Shown piece by piece: positions 30,206 to 39,385 of a stretch of 64,000 bases of DNA. The position numbers and the translations under genes are program-made. The stretch's first letter is position 1; each line of letters begins with the position of its first letter. The DNA comes from Deminuibacter sp966424055 (GTDB lineage Bacteria; Bacteroidota; Bacteroidia; Chitinophagales; Chitinophagaceae): NCBI GenBank assembly GCA_966424055.1, contig CBJLMB010000033.1, positions 9,869-73,868 of the forward strand. The letters are read 5' to 3'. The notes beneath the pieces are model-generated. The model was not told where the DNA came from. It saw only the letters and a list, made by a program, of their open reading frames with translations, and did no database searches.

Positions 30206-30450
30206 TCTTCACTTTGTTCATATGCAGGAATTCGAGTGCTCGCCTTATTGGAGAAAGCATACATCCCTAGAGAACCTGAGCTGGGAAAGGGGTATTTCCT
30301 GTACGGCTTTGTGATGAAGATTGAAGAGTTGGTCCAGGAGAAAAGTATGGGCACTGCAATGGTGTACCAGGGCTCGTATTACGCGTTGAAAAACCTTCAG
30401 GGCAATAAGAAGTTTAGAGAGATTACTGTTCCCTACCTGAGCGATACAAG
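30206..30450 (+). pseudogene. Relic of a tyrosine recombinase (SAM-like N-terminal domain)
   Basis: An open stretch reads FVMKIEELVQEKSMGTAMVY, then YALKNLQGNKKFREITVPYL. This resembles the core-binding (phage integrase SAM-like) domain of Bacteroidota tyrosine recombinases, where a helix of that type precedes a F-x-x-I-T-x-x-(F/Y)-L motif. The catalytic domain is missing; the sequence runs into an AraC relic on the other strand. I consider it a fragment left by an old mobile element. The family call rests on pattern memory only. Confidence 0.45.
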
Positions 30451-30458
30451 CGATGGGA

Positions 30459-30578
30459 GAAACCCAGGTCGTATGCGATTTCTTTTATGGTTGAGCCACT
30501 ACAGTAAAGTGCCCGTTTGGCTTGCAGCATAATTTCGGGCTGTACCCAATAGCTAACCGGGTATATCAAGCTGGTACA
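30459..30578 (-). pseudogene. Relic of an AraC-family regulator
   Basis: The minus strand reads YPVSYWVQPEIMLQAKRALY followed by TIKEIAYDLGF. This matches the corresponding part of the intact AraC gene at 37862-38752 (NPVSYWIHLEIIQQAKRSLY, TIKEIAHHLGF) closely. Only about 40 codons of the DNA-binding domain remain, with no sensor domain and no second half of the HTH. It abuts the recombinase relic. Confidence 0.7.
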
Positions 30579-30651
30579 AAAATTAAAAGATGATAATTCA
30601 TCCTTAAATAAGTGAATCTCATTTCTTTGATACAAAATACAGATGATGCGA

Positions 30652-31071
30652 TCAATCTAAATAACATTCGAATTGTGCTAGTTTGGATTTTGAAGAATAC
30701 AAGATTAATACAGGCTGTCTCAGGATATTAAAATGGGTCGCCTTTTTCAGCATGCTGGTGAATTTTAAAACCTGAAAATAATTTTTATATTTTTTTCTAT
30801 GAACTACTTTAAAATCTGAAAACTTAATGGCATTCTCATTTCTTTTAACCCTGGCAATAATCTCCAATGCGTCCTTTGTACGAATAGTAACCTTGCCATC
30901 TTGAGTAACAGACATGCTCTGAATTACTTGTGCGCTTTTTTTCGCCAGATCAATAGTGCCATTGGCATAATACCCTTCAAAAACCCAAAAACCAACTATA
31001 TCCTTTTTCTGCGCATTGACGGCAATTGAGAAAAAGATACAACATTGGATAAATATAAGTCGAAGCTTCAT
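30652..31071 (-). CDS. Small exported protein of unknown function
   Basis: This 139-residue protein has a signal peptide (to about VNAQ) and a short beta-rich body beginning KDIVGFWVFEGYY. The opening (G-x-W after the signal) resembles lipocalin-like/DUF-type secreted proteins of Bacteroidota, but I cannot name a family. No partner gene is obvious; it lies between decayed segments. Confidence 0.5.
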   Translation of the reverse strand: MKLRLIFIQCCIFFSIAVNAQKKDIVGFWVFEGYYANGTIDLAKKSAQVIQSMSVTQDGKVTIRTKDALEIIARVKRNENAIKFSDFKVVHRKKYKNYFQVLKFTSMLKKATHFNILRQPVLILYSSKSKLAQFECYLD

Positions 31072-31768
31072 GGATACTAATTAATATTGTTGCTATTAAG
31101 TGAACTATTTGATTTAATGCCTCATTTGCATTTTTTAGTGTTGTGATTTGAATTGTCGATCATAGCCAGGTTATGCATATTTCTATTTCAAAAAGCTTTG
31201 TTTTATAAACATCCTTTATAAATTTCTTCTCTGAGGTGATACATCGATAGGGTCAGGGGCTGTACAGGATTATAGAACTGGTATTTTTTACGCATTGGAA
31301 AGTTACTTTGACATGAAAACCCTGTACTCATAATTAAGAGCGAAAATATTACTATGAAAATATGCATAGTAATTGGTTTAGGAATGAATAATTTGACACG
31401 TTGAAGATAGGTATTGAAGAAGATGTGTTATATAAACAGTTCAGGGTTTTTTATTGACTATTGATGAAAAGCTAAAATAGTTGAACTTGATGAAATTGGC
31501 CAGACTTTATCTGTAGTGAAGAGAATTTAGTACTTCGCTAATGAAGCATAGTTAAGAGATGGCCACGCATTATTTGATACTGCTGTCGCTGATGATATTA
31601 TAATAATAGTGATGACAAAGCGAAATGCCACCAAAGAATTCTTCGCTGACCAGATTATACCCCTTTTTTGTTGATTTTACAGTTTTTATTGGATAAATAA
31701 TAACCCGTGTTGATTTTATGTGATTGAGGTTTTATTTTTAAGTCATTGAGCCAGCTGAGATTATAAGC
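31072..31768. other. A/T-rich gap without recognisable genes
   Basis: These 697 bases contain many stop codons in all frames and no frame I can relate to a protein family. Given the relics on both sides it is probably decayed sequence. Confidence 0.45.
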
Positions 31769-32042
31769 ATGTTCGACGGCGTGTTTATTCTTGTGGATGA
31801 TCATGAACTAATCCTGGAAGCGTTCTTAACAAGAAAAAGAAAACCTTGAAACGCTCACTTCCCGCGAAAAGGACGTACTGAAGCTGATCGCGGAAGAATA
31901 CACCATCCAGGAAATAGCAGACAAACTTTTTCTCAGCAAACATACCATTGAAAGTTACCGCAAAATCCTGATCCTAAAACTGAAACTGCGCAGCCTGGCT
32001 GGCCTCACCAGATATGCTGTCAAATTAGGCCTCCTCAGTTAG
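31769..32042 (+). pseudogene. Remnant NarL/LuxR-type response regulator
   Basis: The start reads MFDGVFILVDDHELILEAF, the first strand and acidic pocket of a receiver domain, and stops after about 26 codons. In another frame the sequence resumes with LTSREKDVLKLIAEEYTIQE and continues through IADKLFLSKHTIESYRKILI to a TAG at 32040-32042, a complete LuxR-type HTH. About 100 codons of the receiver, including the phospho-acceptor Asp, are missing, and the two parts are out of frame. It is a deletion pseudogene. Confidence 0.8.
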
Positions 32043-32166
32043 CTCCTGAAAGCGGAGGTGAATTTCACTGAATACGATGTGCTGCCAGCGTTGTACTTGG
32101 CTACATTGGTTGCATCACAAAACGGAACAGTTCTTATTAAACTATTTATAATTAAAAGACAATAGT

Positions 32167-32592
32167 ATGATCTACGGAATATCATTAATCTTGCTGAGCA
32201 TCATTGCTGTCCCCTCCCTAATTTTATCTAAACAACCCAACGCTAAAGAGTTATTGGAAAAAGTGGAGCCATACCAGGGATGGATCGGAATTGTTTTTTG
32301 TGTCTGGGGGATATGGGGGCTCGTAACTGCCGTTTTAAACATGGGCTGGCTTGCCTCTGCGCCTATTTGGTGGATCACGTTAGCTGCAGGCAGCTTGGTG
32401 GAAACCTGTCTTGGTTTCTTACTTGGATTCCCTCTCATCAACAGGTTCTTGCTCTCCGGCAATGAAAAGGCCAGGGAAAAAGCAGCACAGATCCGGGCAA
32501 AAATAGCGCCTAAACAAGGTAAACTCGGCATATTAGGCATTATCGTTGGCATATGGATGATCATTGCGTCTTTCCTCTTTACGATTGCGTAA
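32167..32592 (+). CDS. Small integral membrane protein, function unknown
   Basis: This 141-residue protein has four hydrophobic segments (about 2-20, 40-60, 68-90, 117-140). A charged cytoplasmic stretch (NEKAREKAAQIRAKIAPKQGK) lies before the last helix. I do not recognise a named family. It lies 28 bases upstream of the SIMPL-like gene and is probably co-transcribed with it. Confidence 0.6.
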   Translation: MIYGISLILLSIIAVPSLILSKQPNAKELLEKVEPYQGWIGIVFCVWGIWGLVTAVLNMGWLASAPIWWITLAAGSLVETCLGFLLGFPLINRFLLSGNEKAREKAAQIRAKIAPKQGKLGILGIIVGIWMIIASFLFTIA

Positions 32593-32620
32593 CATTTTTT
32601 TATTATTCAACTTGTAACTG

Positions 32621-33238
32621 ATGAAAAAAATAATACTGGCTACTACTATATGGATAGTGGCATTGGGAAGCCATGCCCAGGAAAAACAAACCCATACTAT
32701 TCAGGTGACAGGCGTCGCCAAAATAGACCGCGAGGTGGAAGCTTACCTGATAGATTTTTCTATAGAAGAAGAGTATGGAGAATCGGAAAGCAAAAAATCT
32801 TATGGAGACCTAAAAAAAATCTTTTTCGCAAAGGCAAAGGATGCTGGCCTGGATGAGAGCCGGTTTAAAGAAGATAAAATGGGTTACTTGGCATTTCAAT
32901 CTTTCAGGGAAGGCAGTTTATATACATTCAAGACCAATTCCCGCGATGAACTGCTGAAAGCGGCCAGACTGGCGAACGGAAGCTTCATCACCGTCAAAAG
33001 TACACGGGTAAAGTTCAAACCTGTTGTAAAAAATGAGAAACAATTCGAAATAGCCTTTCTCAATAGCAAGGATAAAGCAGCCATTATTGCAAAAACGATC
33101 AATAAAAAGCTGGGAGCCGTATTGACGGTTACAGATGCTACTCCCCAGGAATCCAGTGTGGAAGAGAGCTATTATTTTAAATTAGCCGAGGATCAATACG
33201 TATATCTCTATCTATTGGTTAGTTTTGCAATTGAATAG
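32621..33238 (+). CDS. Exported SIMPL-domain (DUF541)-like protein
   Basis: This 205-residue protein has a signal peptide (to SHAQ, about residue 19). The body starts HTIQVTGVAKIDREVEAYLI and contains the late segment KDKAAIIAKTINKKLGAVL. That is the order seen in SIMPL-domain proteins, where a TGxG/A-like opening strand and a helix with AxxIAxxLGxxLG are conserved. SIMPL proteins are periplasmic and poorly understood. It is short for the family, and the assignment is moderate. Confidence 0.6.
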   Translation: MKKIILATTIWIVALGSHAQEKQTHTIQVTGVAKIDREVEAYLIDFSIEEEYGESESKKSYGDLKKIFFAKAKDAGLDESRFKEDKMGYLAFQSFREGSLYTFKTNSRDELLKAARLANGSFITVKSTRVKFKPVVKNEKQFEIAFLNSKDKAAIIAKTINKKLGAVLTVTDATPQESSVEESYYFKLAEDQYVYLYLLVSFAIE

Positions 33239-33410
33239 GCCGCCTTCATCATTTTTGCCGAAGCTCATTGGCTCGAATTTTACCCCACAAGATTCTCCAC
33301 AACAAACCAGACCTCCTTGAGTACATTGGGCTTCTGGATCTTCAGGCGTTTGCGAATTATTCTCAAATCATGGCCTAATCAGACACACCTGACACCAGCT
33401 GCAAGCATGA

Positions 33411-33818
33411 GATACCGCTCAGGGATTACAATTAAATAAGTGGTATCATTTTGCATTAACCATTGATGGCGGATTAGCTGAATTATATTTAAATGGAAGC
33501 CAGGTTGGTGTAAAAGATTTTGGAACACGTACTATCGGTTTTTGTGTCCCGGATGGGATTACAGCATGCGGTTTTGCAGGATATGCACAAGGAACTGGCT
33601 TATCATTAAGTGAATGCAGAATATGGAATACCATACGAACCCCTAAGCAAATAGCTACATTTATGTGCGCAGCCAATCCTGCAGACCCTAATCTTATGGG
33701 CTATTGGCGATTTAATGAAGGATCCGGGGATATGATAAAAGATGCATCAAATCATGGGCACATACTTAAGTCAAGTTCTCGTGTTACCTGGGTTACAGGA
33801 GTTAAATGCCCCGGATAA
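33411..33818 (+). pseudogene. Truncated LamG-domain protein (C-terminal relic)
   Basis: Bases 33438-33818 encode NKWYHFALTIDGGLAELYLN and, further on, GYWRFNEGSG, followed by TAA. This is the latter part of a laminin-G/concanavalin-like domain, as found at the C-terminus of DUF1735/LamG proteins. The in-frame stop at 33408-33410 and the absence of any start or N-terminal domain show that it is a fragment. The GH18 lipoprotein gene starts 56 bases later, an arrangement seen in N-glycan loci of Bacteroidota. Confidence 0.75.
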
Positions 33819-33874
33819 AGAAAAAAACAAAAACAAAAATGGCATTATGATTAATATCAACAACACAATCTGCT

Positions 33875-34885
33875 ATGAGTAAATACATTTATAAGCTCTT
33901 ATATCTGTTTATCCTGTTTATTCTCAATCAAGGATGTCAGAAGCAGAATATTGCACAACCAATTTATAGTCCTGATGATTTAGGAAAGATCATACATGAT
34001 AATAAATATTATGAGGATTTGCGGGCATATAAAAAAACAGATCATGCTATTTGTTTTGGATGGTGGCTTGGCAGTGGGGCCACAAGTCTCAGTCCAGATA
34101 TGACAAGCAGGTATGAGGGTTTGCCCGATAGTATGGATATTGTAAGTCTTTGGGGTGGCATACCTAAAGTAACAGCTGTATGGAATGAAATGCAATCTGT
34201 CAGAAAGAGAAAAGGCACTCGTTTTGTTTGGGTTCAGTTTGGTTCAAGGGTAGATAATTTGAGAAAGCAAAACTTTCCTAATTTGCCTGTTTTAGAAGGA
34301 ATAGATAGCGTGGCAAAGTCATTGGCCGATACAATAACCAAATACAATATCGATGGATTTGACCTGGACTATGAGCCAAGCTTTGGAGATGGGGGAATTT
34401 TTGGACATGGCGGTGGCGGCACTGATGCAGGAGGAGATATATATACACAAAGATTATTTAGGGCATTATCCCGCTATCTTGGCCCGGCATCAGGCACTGG
34501 TAAATTGCTTATTATAGATGGACAAAATGAGCCGGGTATAGAGCCTTATATTGACTACCTGATACAGCAAGCTTATGGTACAAATTCATTCGCACAGTTG
34601 CAAAACAGATACCAGCAATATGGGTTCAATGGTATTCTTCCCACAAAGAAATTTGTAGTAGCAGAGAATATGCAGGCATATGGAGGCTTTGGGCAAAAAT
34701 TTATCTACAATGGTGTAAGTATAGGCAGCGTCACCGCAATGGCTATGTGGAATCCGTCTCAAGGACGTAAAGGAGGGTTTGGCGGCTACATTATAGATGC
34801 AGATGCTAAATCATTGGCTCCTCGACCCGTGACTTTTTACTATCTCAGAAATGGCATACAAATACAAAATCCAGCTGCACATTGA
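33875..34885 (+). CDS. GH18 endo-beta-N-acetylglucosaminidase-like lipoprotein
   Basis: This 336-residue protein has a lipoprotein signal (LFILNQGCQKQN, Cys about residue 21). A GH18 barrel follows with the catalytic motif YNIDGFDLDYEP near residues 160-170, that is DxxDxDxE with the acid Glu present. The early segment HAICFGWWLGSG and the SLWGG strand resemble Bacteroidota GH18 endo-beta-N-acetylglucosaminidases that cut the chitobiose core of N-glycans. Chitinase activity is less likely but not excluded. The gene appears complete. Its usual partners (SusCD, DUF1735) are missing except for the LamG relic just upstream. Confidence 0.8.
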   Translation: MSKYIYKLLYLFILFILNQGCQKQNIAQPIYSPDDLGKIIHDNKYYEDLRAYKKTDHAICFGWWLGSGATSLSPDMTSRYEGLPDSMDIVSLWGGIPKVTAVWNEMQSVRKRKGTRFVWVQFGSRVDNLRKQNFPNLPVLEGIDSVAKSLADTITKYNIDGFDLDYEPSFGDGGIFGHGGGGTDAGGDIYTQRLFRALSRYLGPASGTGKLLIIDGQNEPGIEPYIDYLIQQAYGTNSFAQLQNRYQQYGFNGILPTKKFVVAENMQAYGGFGQKFIYNGVSIGSVTAMAMWNPSQGRKGGFGGYIIDADAKSLAPRPVTFYYLRNGIQIQNPAAH

Positions 34886-35339
34886 ACACCAGCAGTGTGC
34901 CCATCATGTTGAAATAGACGTGGTGTATGCTGATTATTATTTTCAGGAAGTGCTTAACAGATACAATCGTTTGCTGAATAATCGTTTTCATTTATTGGAG
35001 TGCCAGAAGCAGCGCAACACACGCAGTTTTTGCAGCGGCTCTAAAGTAGCTCGATTATACTGCTGAAGATTTTCTCAGTCAATTTTCCAAACTTAGATCA
35101 AAATAGATAATTATGATATTTCTTGTACTTATGAGGGGATCACTATAGTGCCGGAAAAGTTTAAGCAGTTTTTCATTGGAGAGAAATACAAGGGACTAAG
35201 TGTGGAAGATCCGGGTGATTGTCCATCTTGCTGATTTTTATTGTCAGCGTAAGTCGCGATAAATCGACCTCAAAAGTGATCAAATCAAAAAAGCTATAAG
35301 AGGTCAATGTCATCAAAAGAGTGCCTAGCAGTAAACACA
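34886..35339. other. Gap with short decayed frames
   Basis: No complete gene is seen. An open stretch around 35105-35235 reads VPEKFKQFFIGEKYKGL and ends at a TGA, but has no recognised family and no good start. The rest holds scattered stops. Confidence 0.4.
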
Positions 35340-36035
35340 CTACTGAAGCCGCTGAAGAAAAAAATAAGTACTTACACCAACTCCTGTACCACCGGTAGTG
35401 GTAGCATGAACTATGCCTCCTGAAGTATTGACACCTGCAGCCGTAACACCGAAATGATATGCTTTTCCGGCAGTTAATTTAGCTATTCCTCTAACAAAAT
35501 TAGCCCTGGGATCTAACGAGGGTTGAAAATTATACCGTCCTATCCATTGGCCAGTTGCCTTATCGACCAATCCCATTACAGCTCTGTCTGAACCGGTTTC
35601 ACCATATGAGGTTGGGGAATTAGGTGCGCTAAAAGTGAGTTCCATCTCAAACAAATAGACACCTGAGGATAGTGGTATAAACTCACCCGTTGCAGGATCG
35701 TACTCATTGCTCCTGTCAAGGTATTCAGTTTGAACAATAATTTTGGTGATATTGGTGGTCGATGCCTCCACAATCAGGTCTTTTGCCAATGTACCACCAA
35801 ATGCGCTACCTTCCGTCAATGACCTTTTTATCACGCCTTTCTTGTCAATTACCAATGCTCTGTCGGAGTTGTCCGAACTTGATTGTACGCCCTCCAGGCG
35901 TAAAGGGTCAGCTGCGGCCACTATATGCAACTTGTTGGTAGGTTCAACTGTGCCAATGCCAGTATGACCTGTTTGTGCATTTAAACTTTGATTGAATAAA
36001 ATAAAAGCAAAGAGTAGGAGCTTACTTGCGTTCAT
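35340..36035 (-). CDS. Exported protein with GIGT-type N-terminus, function unknown
   Basis: This 231-residue protein has a signal peptide (to LNAQ) followed by THTGIGTVEPTNKLHI-type sequence (here GHTGIGTVEPTNKLHIV). That motif opens many Bacteroidota surface or tail-fibre-like proteins. The second half is beta-rich (SSGVYLFEMELTFSAP, AYHFGVTAAG) and looks like a C1q/TNF-type jelly roll. It may be a trimeric surface protein, but function is unknown. Confidence 0.65.
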   Translation of the reverse strand: MNASKLLLFAFILFNQSLNAQTGHTGIGTVEPTNKLHIVAAADPLRLEGVQSSSDNSDRALVIDKKGVIKRSLTEGSAFGGTLAKDLIVEASTTNITKIIVQTEYLDRSNEYDPATGEFIPLSSGVYLFEMELTFSAPNSPTSYGETGSDRAVMGLVDKATGQWIGRYNFQPSLDPRANFVRGIAKLTAGKAYHFGVTAAGVNTSGGIVHATTTGGTGVGVSTYFFLQRLQ

Positions 36036-36420
36036 AAGTCTTATTTTTAAAATCCGGTAATAAAATGCTGATGAAAAACGAGAAGATCGATAAACTTATG
36101 CCGCTCAATGTTCACAATCCTTGTGTGATCCCAACGATGTACCTACGCATAAAACTAAGCCGGCTCATTTATAGATAATTGTCCTATTTACAGTAATGAT
36201 TGGAGTATTCATGTGTATGTGAAATGCAATTGAATAATTCATGGTTTTTTTTGCATGTTTCATGCTTATTAAGCGTAATCGAAAGTCTGACAGTTACAGT
36301 TAACATATTCTTTTCAAAGAAAAGGATAGATTGGAGTTAAAAGCTGTTTTTTATCCATTGCCATCACCCCCATCTTTCCTTTGTGATAAGAAGCAGATTC
36401 ATTTCTTAAACTATCTGTCT

Positions 36421-37521
36421 ATGAAACACATTCAACTTGCCCTATGTATTAGCCTGCTTATTGTAAGCCAGTCCTGTTCAAAAAACAATGTAAGAAAGGA
36501 TGAAGATACTGGTACCTGGATCGCCCGCAGCACATTTAATGGAACTAAAAGATCTGAAGCGGTCTGCTTTACCCTGATAAATGGTAGTGATACTGGTACT
36601 TATGCCGTCACTGGTTTTAATACCTCTATTGATGGTGAAAATGATTCCCTTTCCAGTTTAAGAGCTTTATGGAAATGTGTACGCAGCGCCAATGGAGACA
36701 TTCATTGGACAAATCTTAAGAGCATTGATTTGAATCTTTCTGAGGGCGCTAAACTGCTTTTCGGGGCAATCGCCTTTGGTATCGGAAAGTACGGCTATGT
36801 TGGAACAGGAAAAGACGAAAAAGGTAAATTTTACAAAGAATTCTACAGATATGATGCATCATTGAATGAATGGTCTTCACACGGTAATTTTTCTCCATTT
36901 CCAGGCCAGGCCCGTATAGGAGCGGTAGGCTTTGCCATCAATGGTAAAGGTTATATCGCCACAGGCACTTCACCCTATAATACCCTTTCAGATTGTTATG
37001 AATACGATCCTTCCTCTGGTTGGCTGGCAACGCCGACATCAGTTCCTGGATCTAAAAGAACCAATGCGGTTGCTTTTGTCATCAATAACAAGGCGTATAT
37101 TGTTACAGGCGCCATTGATGGGCAACCTGTATATGATTTTTCTGAATTTGACCCAGCAAGAAAACCCGAGCCATGGATGCCGTTAGATCCAATTAAAAAC
37201 GAAAGTGCTGAATCTTTTGATAATGAGTATACAGATATCGCACGTAGTGATGCTGTGGCTTTTGTTATTGGGAATCAGGCTTATCTTGCAACAGGGCTGA
37301 GGCCTGACGGAGGTTTTAATAATAAAACCTGGATGTTTGATCCAAATACTCGTGAAGGAAAGGGAACCTGGCATAGAAGGTTAAGCTATCCCGCTGATCT
37401 GGGGCCAGGGAGAAAAGGGGCTATCGCATTTTCAGTAAACAGCCTGGGGTATATCGGATTAGGGAATACAGGAACGGATAATACCTCACTTGAAACATTT
37501 GCTTCATTTAATCCCAGATGA
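36421..37521 (+). CDS. Kelch-like beta-propeller lipoprotein
   Basis: I start at the ATG at 36421, which gives a 366-residue protein with a clear lipobox (LIVSQSCSKNN). The frame is open 30 codons further upstream, but that part has no signal and is unlikely to be translated. The mature part has at least five Kelch-like blades with the recurrent pattern AVAFVINNKAYIVTG, AIAFGIGKYGYVGTG and AVAFVIGNQAYLATG. Such surface lipoproteins in Bacteroidota are usually of unknown role. Confidence 0.8.
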   Translation: MKHIQLALCISLLIVSQSCSKNNVRKDEDTGTWIARSTFNGTKRSEAVCFTLINGSDTGTYAVTGFNTSIDGENDSLSSLRALWKCVRSANGDIHWTNLKSIDLNLSEGAKLLFGAIAFGIGKYGYVGTGKDEKGKFYKEFYRYDASLNEWSSHGNFSPFPGQARIGAVGFAINGKGYIATGTSPYNTLSDCYEYDPSSGWLATPTSVPGSKRTNAVAFVINNKAYIVTGAIDGQPVYDFSEFDPARKPEPWMPLDPIKNESAESFDNEYTDIARSDAVAFVIGNQAYLATGLRPDGGFNNKTWMFDPNTREGKGTWHRRLSYPADLGPGRKGAIAFSVNSLGYIGLGNTGTDNTSLETFASFNPR

Positions 37522-37861
37522 TAGATAATTAATATTGATTCAGGCCAAGTTGGTTGCCAATAAATTCAGTACGCTATGCGCTTATCGTTTTCCATCGATG
37601 AGGCAGAAGCTCATGTATTAAGTTGAATGTGCGGCGATTCTTTGCAGGATATATTTGAGCCAGGCCTAAAATTCAATGCCGTACATCTTGCAGGTGCCAA
37701 GCAGGCTTTAGCGCATGCCGCTGCGCCAGGCAGCTTCGTGCGATCTGGCAAAGAGGTATTTCTTTCTACCGACATTATTCATAACCAATTGCTATCGGAC
37801 GAATGCTATTTTCGATCGGACTATTGGTCCCATCCGGCGAACCGCTTCCTGGCAATAGCTT
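37522..37861. other. Gap with an orphan open frame
   Basis: A plus-strand frame from 37627 reads AKQALAHAAAPGSFVRSGKE and runs into the 3' end of the AraC gene on the other strand. A weakly similar string (HADSFGSFVAKGKDVVF) occurs at about 44915-44970. I cannot name a family; it may be decayed coding sequence. Confidence 0.3.
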
Positions 37862-38752
37862 TCAGCTGGCTAAACGATTTTTTGAAAACTCTTCACGAAA
37901 CTGCTTAGGCGACTTACCATGCAGCTTTGTAAATATTCTTGTAAAATAGGCGGTGTCATCAAAGCCCAAGTGATGTGCAATTTCTTTTATGGTGAGATCG
38001 CTATGGTAAAGAGATCGTTTTGCTTGTTGGATGATCTCCAGATGAATCCAATAGCTTACTGGATTACCTGTCGTTGTTTTAATACAGCCATTAAGGTAAT
38101 TTAGTGATATATTCATCTCTTTGGCATAATAAATTGGGCTTTTTTGTATTTGCCAGTCTCTTCTTAAAAGCTCATAAAACTGCTGTGTGATCTGAAATTG
38201 CCGATTATCGATATTTCTCTTGCTAATGCTATTATTCAAATATTCATTAGCAAAAAGTGCTAAATAGCCGTTGGCTAAATGTCTTTGAATATCGAATGAG
38301 TCTGGTATCGATAATCGTATTTTATGCAAAATATCTATCAATGAGCTTAGCTTTTCAATAACATCAAATGACACAGTTATGGGAACTGGATTAAAAATCT
38401 CTCTTTCGAGTACATTACTCAACTGCCTGTCAATAATTGTAGCGTCAATAAGCAGTAACCATCCTTTAAGACCAGTAAATAATGTTGTATACCTAAGTTG
38501 TGTGGGAAGAAAATAAAATAAACTGGGACCTTCCATAACAATCTCGTCAAAGTCTATCCAATTGTAAAATTTTCCTTCCTGAAGAAGGATAAATACAAAA
38601 TAATCAGACATGTGCGGGAGTGATATATCAAATCCCTTTGTCCCAGTGAATTCATCTGGCAGTGATATCTCTGTATAAGGGAAAGTAACAATAGCTACCT
38701 TAAAAAATTCCCGGATTTTGTATGTTGGAATAGGATTCGAACGAATAGCCAT
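37862..38752 (-). CDS. AraC-family transcriptional regulator
   Basis: This 296-residue protein has an N-terminal ligand-binding-like domain (about 1-190). A C-terminal AraC double HTH (about 195-290) includes NISLNYLNGCIKTTTG, TIKEIAHHLGFDDTAYFTRI and the closing GKSPKQFREEF. The gene is intact and of normal length. It faces the Kelch protein gene convergently; its own targets are not evident. The relic at 30459-30578 derives from a close relative. Confidence 0.9.
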   Translation of the reverse strand: MAIRSNPIPTYKIREFFKVAIVTFPYTEISLPDEFTGTKGFDISLPHMSDYFVFILLQEGKFYNWIDFDEIVMEGPSLFYFLPTQLRYTTLFTGLKGWLLLIDATIIDRQLSNVLEREIFNPVPITVSFDVIEKLSSLIDILHKIRLSIPDSFDIQRHLANGYLALFANEYLNNSISKRNIDNRQFQITQQFYELLRRDWQIQKSPIYYAKEMNISLNYLNGCIKTTTGNPVSYWIHLEIIQQAKRSLYHSDLTIKEIAHHLGFDDTAYFTRIFTKLHGKSPKQFREEFSKNRLAS

Positions 38753-39385
38753 TGATCAAATTTTGGGTTGGGTACTTTACTGCTAAAGTACTTATATCTT
38801 TGATTGTATTATTTATGAATATATGTAAAGCTTAGCTATTTAATTAGGCTTTAACCCGACACAAAATAATAAAAGCCTGCTGCATCAACGGTAGGCTTTT
38901 ATTCAAAAAATTCGAAAGCATTGATCTGGTAGTTGATATGAGCAAAAAAGAACAAAACAACAGGTAGTTTGCTAGCTTAAAATTTTGTATAAAGCATCTT
39001 AAAAATGTATTAAAGAATGTTGTGAACCTCCGAGAGCCCGTGCAAAAAACTCACATTGATGGATAAATGAAGCATGGAAACATTGATGCAAATAGGGGAA
39101 CCAATCACTTTAAAAAGCCAGATAGGGACTATGTTTTAGGGGTGACAAGCAGCAAATGCAATTCTTTTCACTGGAAGAGACGCTTTCAGGGCATTCATGG
39201 GCAAGGGCGATCGATATATTTGTTGATCTTCTTCCATTACAATTTATAAAACATGATCATCAATCGGTAGAACAAGCTTTGATAGATGCATAAAGAAATT
39301 GTTCTGACAAACATTGGCAAACTCAAATACCCAACTAAGGCAAATCAGTCAAATGAGCATCACCCTGAGCTAGACCAGAGCCCAT
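38753..39385. other. Gap with terminator-like hairpin and possible transposase relic
   Basis: Besides the hairpin at 38871-38900, bases 39074-39290 hold two out-of-frame coding-like stretches. These are METLMQIGEPITLKSQIGTM and, after a stop, MQFFSLEETLSGHSWARAID with a following FVDLLPL. The second resembles the N-terminus of some IS transposases (SLE-x-x-(I/L)...R-x-I-D-x-F-V-D), but the match is from memory and weak. No inverted repeats were found around it. Confidence 0.3.
38871..38900. terminator. Terminator-like hairpin
   Basis: aaaagcct (38871-38878) pairs with aggctttt (38893-38900) around a 14-base loop. A and T runs flank both sides, so it could act in either direction. It lies 120 bases upstream of the AraC gene and is not clearly attached to a gene. 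Confidence 0.5.

Noticed and set aside
34851..35066. 71-residue frame after the GH18 gene
   Set aside because: It overlaps the end of GH18 in another frame and has no recognisable features; not supported as a gene.
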